Origin: Chromatiales bacterium
Lineage (GTDB): Bacteria; Pseudomonadota; Gammaproteobacteria; Thiohalomonadales; Thiohalomonadaceae
Assembly: GCA_029864785.1 (NCBI GenBank)
Contig: JAOTST010000003.1
Coordinates: 1 to 13,208, forward strand
Length of the DNA: 13,208 bases
Direction of reading: 5' to 3'
In this document: in pieces, positions 8,828 to 13,208 of the stretch
Position numbering within the stretch: position 1 is the stretch's first letter
How the letters are laid out: the number at the start of each line of letters is the position of its first letter
Program-made: the position numbers and the translations under genes
The notes under the pieces: model-generated
The model's input: only the letters and a program-made list of their open reading frames with translations
Database searches by the model: none
Told to the model about the DNA's origin: nothing

Positions 8828-9154
8828 TTAAATATTGCTATCGATAAATGCTATCAACTGAGATTTAGAGACTGCACCGACCTTGGTTGCCTCAACACTA
8901 CCACCTTTAAACATCATCAAAGTAGGAATTCCACGAATACCAAACTTTGGAGGGGTGTTCGGGTTTTCATCTATATTGATCTTGACCACCTTGATTTTGC
9001 CATCGTACTCATCGGCAATTTCATCAAGTATGGGAGCAATCATCTTACAGGGACCACACCAGTCGGCCCAATAATCAACCAGGATACAGCCTTCAGCATT
9101 AACAACTTCGGTCTCGAAGGTATCGTCAGTTGCGTAAACGATCTTGTCGCTCAA
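8828..9154 (-). CDS. trxA: Thioredoxin 1
   Basis: Thioredoxin is the cytoplasmic dithiol reductant for ribonucleotide reductase, methionine sulfoxide reductase and other proteins. The 108-residue product is collinear with E. coli TrxA. It has the active site WCGPC (32-36), the conserved Asp27, and the cis-proline Pro77 in GIRGIPT. It has one extra cysteine, C23. The reading frame opens with TTG, preceded by AAGGAG eight bases upstream. No in-frame ATG occurs close upstream, and the next residues SDKIV match the family start, so TTG is the start codon. It is divergent from rhlB and upstream of rho, the arrangement known from E. coli. Confidence 0.97.
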   Translation of the reverse strand: MSDKIVYATDDTFETEVVNAEGCILVDYWADWCGPCKMIAPILDEIADEYDGKIKVVKINIDENPNTPPKFGIRGIPTLMMFKGGSVEATKVGAVSKSQLIAFIDSNI

Positions 9155-9199
9155 TGGAATCTCTCCTTAAAAATGGGGTTAGCTCTACCTGACAACGGT

Positions 9200-9228
9200 A
9201 GGATATGAAACTAAATTGAAGATTTCAA
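9200..9228 (-). promoter_or_regulatory. Candidate sigma70 promoter of trxA
   Basis: Minus-strand TTGAAA (9228-9223) lies 17 bases from TATCCT (9205-9200), matching consensus in 5 of 6 and 4 of 6 positions. It would give a leader of about 40 bases. A 6-3-6 inverted repeat ATTGAA-GAT-TTCAAT (9215-9229) overlaps the -35 hexamer and could be an operator. Confidence 0.45.
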
Positions 9229-9300
9229 TAGGCATATTTGAGCCGAAATAGTCTCTCTTTGCAAGCCCATTAAGGATGAATATTTGATACTCTCTATTTT

Positions 9301-10575
9301 ATGAGCAATAAAAACTTAACCGAAACAAAATTTAGCGCCTTTTCGCTAGCCGATGAACTTCAAAAAGGGATCGAAGCCACAGGCTTTACCTTCTGTACGC
9401 CGATACAGGCCGAAACACTGCCCCACACACTAGCGGGGCATGATATTGCAGGCCAGGCGCAGACGGGAACGGGTAAAACCGCCGCCTTTGCCATCGCACT
9501 CTTTAATAAATTGCTCACAACACCATCCCCCAAATGGCGCAAGCAGAATCAGCCGCGCGCACTGATACTTGCCCCAACCCGAGAGCTGGCGATTCAGATC
9601 CACAAAGATGCCGCTCAAATTGGCGAATTTACCGGCCTCAAACTAGGGCTCGCCTACGGTGGCACCGGTTACGAGACACAAAAACAGGCGATCGAGGACG
9701 GACTGGATATATTGATCGGCACCCCGGGTAGAGTCATCGACTACTTCAAAAAACATGTTTTCAATCTCGATGCGGCAGAGGTACTTATTCTGGATGAAGC
9801 CGATCGGATGTTTGATCTCGGCTTTATTAAAGATATTCGCTTCCTGCTCCGGCGTATGCCCCACCCGGAGAAGCGCCTCAATATGCTCTTCTCCGCTACG
9901 CTCTCCCACCGCGTGATGGAGCTTGCCTATGAGCATATGAATAACCCAAAACAGGTTGAAATTATTGCAGAGAAAGTGACCGCAGATAAGGTCAAGCAAT
10001 CTGTCTTCTACCCCGCCAGCGATGAGAAAATCCCCCTCCTTCTTGGCCTGATTAAGAGGGAGCAACCCGAACGCTCGATCCTCTTCGTCAATACCAAACG
10101 CGTCGCCGACAAGGTGTGGAGCTTTTTGGAGGGCAACGGGATTAAAACAGCCATTCTCTCCGGTGATGTGCCCCAGAATAAGCGCCAATCGCTCCTAAAA
10201 CAGTTTAAAGAGGGTAATTTCCCAATGCTCGTCGCTACCGATGTCGCGGCACGTGGGCTCCACGTGCCCGATGTGAGCCATGTCTTCAACTACGACCTGC
10301 CCCAGGAAGCCGAAGACTACGTCCATCGTATTGGTCGAACCGCCCGCGCAGGTGCATCTGGTACTGCTCTCAGTTTTGCCTGCGAGGAGTACGCCTTCTC
10401 CCTGATGGATATCGAGACCTATATCCATCACAAAATACCGGTGGAGTCGATCACCGCAGAGCTGCTTGTTAAACCGCAACCTCCCGTCAAGATTGAACGT
10501 AAGCCTCGCCCTCCCAGAAAAGATGGTGGCCACAGGCACCATAAAGGGAATCACGCTCAAAATTCTCGCCGCTAA
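9301..10575 (+). CDS. rhlB: DEAD-box ATP-dependent RNA helicase RhlB
   Basis: RhlB unwinds RNA using ATP; in E. coli it works in the RNase E degradosome. The 424-residue product has all DEAD-box motifs: Q motif TPIQ (33-36), motif I AQTGTGKT (53-60), Ia PTRELA (92-97), Ib TPGR (141-144), II DEAD (165-168), III SAT (198-200), V ARGLHVP (317-323) and VI HRIGRTARAG (342-351). RhlB-specific stretches include FSATLSHRVMELA and FNYDLPQEAEDYVHR. The tail from about 390 is basic and proline- and histidine-rich (GGHRHHKGNH). The family assignment is supported by the position divergent from trxA-rho, as in E. coli. The ATG at 9301 fits the family N-terminus, and a stop codon lies in frame 22 bases upstream. 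There is no Shine-Dalgarno sequence close to it. Confidence 0.93.
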   Translation: MSNKNLTETKFSAFSLADELQKGIEATGFTFCTPIQAETLPHTLAGHDIAGQAQTGTGKTAAFAIALFNKLLTTPSPKWRKQNQPRALILAPTRELAIQIHKDAAQIGEFTGLKLGLAYGGTGYETQKQAIEDGLDILIGTPGRVIDYFKKHVFNLDAAEVLILDEADRMFDLGFIKDIRFLLRRMPHPEKRLNMLFSATLSHRVMELAYEHMNNPKQVEIIAEKVTADKVKQSVFYPASDEKIPLLLGLIKREQPERSILFVNTKRVADKVWSFLEGNGIKTAILSGDVPQNKRQSLLKQFKEGNFPMLVATDVAARGLHVPDVSHVFNYDLPQEAEDYVHRIGRTARAGASGTALSFACEEYAFSLMDIETYIHHKIPVESITAELLVKPQPPVKIERKPRPPRKDGGHRHHKGNHAQNSRR

Positions 10576-10630
10576 ACGATGGAAAATCATCCGCATCAAC
10601 CTGCTGAATAATCAACATCGGCTAAAAAAT

Positions 10631-10957
10631 TTGAATTATAAAATTCATCAACTCGCTGATCTTATTCTCAATATTGAGGCGGAGATGCGAACCATTGCAC
10701 TGTGGGAGACAACCCATCCAGCAACCGATTCACTCAAAAGTCTCGCCCCCTTCTGCCACGATAAACTCTACTTTCATCAGTGGCTTCAGTGGGTATTCCT
10801 CCCCAAAATGAGGACGGTTATTGAGACCGAAACAGACATGCCGGCAACCAGTGACATCTTCCCACTCGCCGAATATAGCTTTCAAAAAATGGAACACAGC
10901 ACCCAACAACTACTTCAGCTAATCAAACAATTTGATCGGCTCATATCACGCCATTAA
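10631..10957 (+). CDS. YqcC family protein (DUF446), function unknown
   Basis: The central segment resembles E. coli YqcC: IEAEMRTIALWE, then LAPFCHDKLYFHQWLQWVFLPKMR, then DIFPLAEYSF, an all-helical small cytoplasmic protein. No biochemical function is established for the family. The frame is open from 10466, overlapping the end of rhlB, and a reading from that ATG would be 163 residues. The first ~55 residues are encoded mostly inside rhlB and do not look like the family. A TTG at 10631 gives 108 residues starting MNYKIHQLADLIL, close to the usual family length, but has no obvious ribosome site. The next ATG (EAEM) is too far in. The start is therefore uncertain, while the reading frame and family are well supported. 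It probably shares the rhlB transcript. Confidence 0.75.
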   Translation: MNYKIHQLADLILNIEAEMRTIALWETTHPATDSLKSLAPFCHDKLYFHQWLQWVFLPKMRTVIETETDMPATSDIFPLAEYSFQKMEHSTQQLLQLIKQFDRLISRH

Positions 10958-11093
10958 ATATCACCACCCCGGCCATCCATAAAATAACCATCAAATCCTT
11001 CGGTAAAACCATTTTCCCCTATTGAAAGCAGGCTTTAATGGGACTAGTCTCTATTGTAATTAGATCGATAAAAAAGGATGAAGGAGATATTTT
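10958..11093 (+). other. Spacer between the YqcC-like gene and the small helical protein gene
   Basis: This 136-base spacer has no intrinsic terminator. A pseudo-palindrome AAAGC-AG-GCTTT (11025-11036) and a TTGAAA (11022-11027) are present, and TGTAAT at 11055-11060 resembles a -10 box. No hexamer pair with proper spacing is convincing, so I cannot place the promoter of the downstream gene. The AAGGAG ribosome site at 11081-11086 is clear. Confidence 0.35.
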
Positions 11094-11537
11094 ATGGCTA
11101 CCTATGATGAACTGAATACCCAAAACCACAACATCACCGAACTCTCGAATGTTCTTTCACGACTGGTGGTCGATCGCGAAATGTGCGACACCAAAATTTG
11201 CTGTGAACTCTTCTATCGATATGTCGAAAAGGTGACCGAACATCTCAATCTAATCGACAAGAGTTACTCCATCCTCCTCTCTTCATCTGACCCAAAAGCG
11301 GGCGGTGTCGCCAATCAATTCATGGCGGGAGCTCAGGAGCTAAAGAAAATCTTTTCTCAATATCAGAAACGCTGGTGCGATCCTAAAAATAAGGCATTAA
11401 AGGTTGCCGACCACGATACTTTTTATAAAGAGATTGAAGAGCTGTTTGCAATGGTTCTCAAGCGCATTCAGGATGAGACTGAGCGCCTCTATCCCCTGAT
11501 TAGAGAACTCACCGGTGATATGAACCGAATGGCTTAG
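11094..11537 (+). CDS. Small all-helical protein of unknown function, possibly hemerythrin-like
   Basis: The product is 147 residues, soluble, with no signal peptide or membrane segment, and predicted from its residue pattern to be four amphipathic helices. It starts at an ATG with AAGGAG seven bases upstream, the best ribosome site on the plus strand in this window, so good expression is likely. Notable features are a cysteine cluster C31, C36, C37 in MCDTKICCELF, a further C95, histidines H12, H50 and H107, and a helix ending ETERLYPLI (128-136). The last resembles the closing helix of hemerythrin HHE domains, and EHL near 49-51 could be a second ligand helix. However, the usual full set of His ligands is not present. 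A resemblance to Rsd/AlgQ-type helical bundles is weaker. I do not assign a function. It lies 136 bases after the YqcC-like gene and its stop overlaps the uvrD stop. Confidence 0.8.
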   Translation: MATYDELNTQNHNITELSNVLSRLVVDREMCDTKICCELFYRYVEKVTEHLNLIDKSYSILLSSSDPKAGGVANQFMAGAQELKKIFSQYQKRWCDPKNKALKVADHDTFYKEIEELFAMVLKRIQDETERLYPLIRELTGDMNRMA

Positions 11538-13208
11538 CCCGAACGCTCAAGTTTTGCATAGGCGAGTACCAACCACTTTGTTCCAGCGCGATCAAATTTA
11601 ACCTGTACTCGCGCCTGCGCACCACTCCCCTCAAAATCGATCAATGTCCCTTCACCAAATTTTTGGTGAAACAGACGTTGTCCCAAAGAAAATTCTGAGG
11701 TTTGCACCTCCTCTTCCGGTGCACGGTAGAGAGGCTGCGAGACCTGCCCCCGGATCCGCACCTCGTCCATAAACTCTGCCGGAATCTCACTCACAAATCG
11801 TGACGGGCGAGTGTACTTCTCCTGGCCATAAAGTCTGCGCACCTCAGCATAAGAGATGATCAGTTGTTCACGGGCGCGGGTCATCCCCACGTAGCAGAGG
11901 CGACGCTCCTCTTCGAGCCGTCCCGCCTCATCGATCGACCTCTGATGTGGAAACAGTCCCTCTTCAAGCCCGCTCATAAAGACCAGCGGAAACTCCAGCC
12001 CCTTGGCGGAGTGAAGGGTCATCATCTGGATACAGTCCTCCCCTTCACCGGCCTGTCGCTCTCCCGCCTCAAGTGCTGCGTGAGCCAAAAATGCCCCAAG
12101 CTCATCAAGCCCCTCATCGCTCTCCTCTTCATCAAACTCAAATTGACGTCCCGCGGAGACCAGCTCCTCAAGGTTTTCGATGCGCGCCTGTCCCTTCTCA
12201 CCCTTCTCTTTTTTAAAATATTCAATCAGGTTGCTGAGCTGGATCACTCCATCGATCTGCTCGTGAAGCTCCATCTCCTTGCCATCTGTTTCCATCTGTT
12301 CGATCAATTGCAGAAAAAGAGTGACTGCATTGGCTGCACGCGCTGTTAATCCTTTGTTGGCAACCAGCTCCTCAGCCGCCCGCCAAAGAGAGAGACTACG
12401 ATCCCGTGCCAATTCGCGAATCATATCGACGGTACGCGCACCGATCCCACGGGGTGGTGTATTGATGACCCGCTCAAACGCGGGGTCATCATCACGGTTC
12501 ATTGAGAGGCGTAGATAGGCGAGCGCATCCTTGATCTCGGCACGCTCAAAGAAGCGCATACCGCCATAGATACGATAGGGGATCGAACGATAGAGTAGCG
12601 CCTCCTCCAGTACCCGCGACTGCGCATTGGAACGGTAGAGGATTGCCGCCTCAGAGCGGGCATGGCCGTTAGCAATCCACCCCTCGATCTGTTCAACGAT
12701 ATAGCGTGCCTCCTCCAGCTCATTAAAGGCACCGTAAAGTTTGATCGGCTCACCATCGCCATCCTCCGTCCAAAGATTTTTACCCAGACGATCGGCATTC
12801 TTGGCAATCAACGCATTAGCAGCATTGAGGATATTGGCAGTCGAGCGGTAGTTCTGCTCCAGCCTGATCAGCTCTACACTGGCAAAGTCGCGCTGATACT
12901 GGTGGATATTTTCGATCTGCGCGCCACGCCAGCCGTAGATCGACTGGTCGTCATCACCCACCGCAAAGATTTCACCACGTTCGCCAGCCAACAGTTTGAT
13001 CCAGGCATATTGAATGGTATTGGTGTCCTGAAACTCATCAACTAACAGATGATTAAAGCGACGCTGATAGTGCTCCAACACATCACGGCGATTCTGGAAT
13101 AGCTCATAGGCACGCAGCAGCAGCTCGGCAAAATCAACGGCACCACTACGGCGGCAGATCGCCTCATAATGACGGTAGACCTTGAGCGCTATATCTTGGA
13201 AAAGGTCA
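11534..13208 (-). CDS. uvrD: DNA helicase II UvrD (C-terminal part, cut by the right edge)
   Basis: UvrD is an SF1A 3'-5' DNA helicase used in nucleotide excision repair and mismatch repair. The minus frame is open from the right edge for 557 codons before TAA at 11534, and upstream of 13081 it continues as DLFQDIALKVYRHYEAICRR. The Walker A region and roughly the first 165 residues lie outside the window. Visible motifs are II (LVDEFQDTN, near 13040), III (GDDDQSIYGWRGAQ), IV (LEQNYRS), V (TLHSAKGLEFPLVFMSGLEE) and VI (CYVGMTRAREQL). The C-terminal Tudor-like tail FSLGQRLFHQKFGEGTL...KWLVLAYAKLE is characteristic of UvrD/PcrA and separates it from Rep. Its stop codon overlaps the stop of the converging small gene. 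Confidence 0.95.
   Translation of the reverse strand, partial: DLFQDIALKVYRHYEAICRRSGAVDFAELLLRAYELFQNRRDVLEHYQRRFNHLLVDEFQDTNTIQYAWIKLLAGERGEIFAVGDDDQSIYGWRGAQIENIHQYQRDFASVELIRLEQNYRSTANILNAANALIAKNADRLGKNLWTEDGDGEPIKLYGAFNELEEARYIVEQIEGWIANGHARSEAAILYRSNAQSRVLEEALLYRSIPYRIYGGMRFFERAEIKDALAYLRLSMNRDDDPAFERVINTPPRGIGARTVDMIRELARDRSLSLWRAAEELVANKGLTARAANAVTLFLQLIEQMETDGKEMELHEQIDGVIQLSNLIEYFKKEKGEKGQARIENLEELVSAGRQFEFDEEESDEGLDELGAFLAHAALEAGERQAGEGEDCIQMMTLHSAKGLEFPLVFMSGLEEGLFPHQRSIDEAGRLEEERRLCYVGMTRAREQLIISYAEVRRLYGQEKYTRPSRFVSEIPAEFMDEVRIRGQVSQPLYRAPEEEVQTSEFSLGQRLFHQKFGEGTLIDFEGSGAQARVQVKFDRAGTKWLVLAYAKLERSG

Noticed and set aside
9185..9201. CTACC/GGTAG inverted repeat downstream of the trxA promoter
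   Set aside because: Five-base arms are expected by chance in a region of this size and nothing else supports a function.
9643..10188. 181-codon open frame on the minus strand inside rhlB
   Set aside because: It is antisense to a gene with every DEAD-box motif intact, has no ribosome site and no recognisable domain; a shadow frame.

Overview
The window looks like ordinary chromosomal backbone of a gammaproteobacterium with type IV pili. The evidence is the pilMNOPQ operon divergent from a class A penicillin-binding protein gene, the rhlB/trxA/rho neighbourhood familiar from enteric and related genomes, and a YqcC-family gene (a family known mainly from Gammaproteobacteria). Base composition is moderate, with no compositional island, transposase, integrase, phage gene, CRISPR, tRNA or rRNA visible. 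Genus cannot be assigned from the sequence alone.

Layout. Positions 1-4252 (minus strand) hold pilM-pilN-pilO-pilP-pilQ, tightly packed with abutting or 1-base-overlapping ends. pilQ runs off the left edge after 478 codons. A 161-base divergent spacer carries a tandem repeat containing two perfect TTGACA hexamers reading toward pilM. From 4414 to 6897 (plus) lies a PBP1a-type peptidoglycan synthase, closed by a strong bidirectional terminator. Then come, on the minus strand, rpmE (bL31) with its own promoter and structured leader, rho, and trxA. The 244-base trxA-rho spacer holds a long inverted repeat and a C-rich, G-poor leader that looks like a Rho loading region. Divergent from trxA, on the plus strand, is the DEAD-box helicase rhlB, followed by a YqcC-like gene. 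A small uncharacterised helical protein gene (11094-11537) follows with an excellent ribosome binding site. Finally uvrD (minus, truncated at the right edge) converges on that gene with overlapping stop codons.

How the genes fit together. PilM (cytoplasm), PilN and PilO (inner membrane) and PilP (lipoprotein) form the alignment subcomplex that connects the pilus motor to the PilQ outer-membrane secretin. The neighbouring PBP1a builds the peptidoglycan that this machine spans. RhlB, Rho and bL31 are RNA-decay, termination and ribosome components. Thioredoxin is the general disulfide reductant, and UvrD is the repair helicase.

I did not find a new defence or mobile system. The points most worth a second look are the rho leader, the divergent pilM promoter repeat, the TTG start of trxA, the bL31 leader, a C9 tract inside the PBP1a gene, and the unknown small protein next to uvrD.
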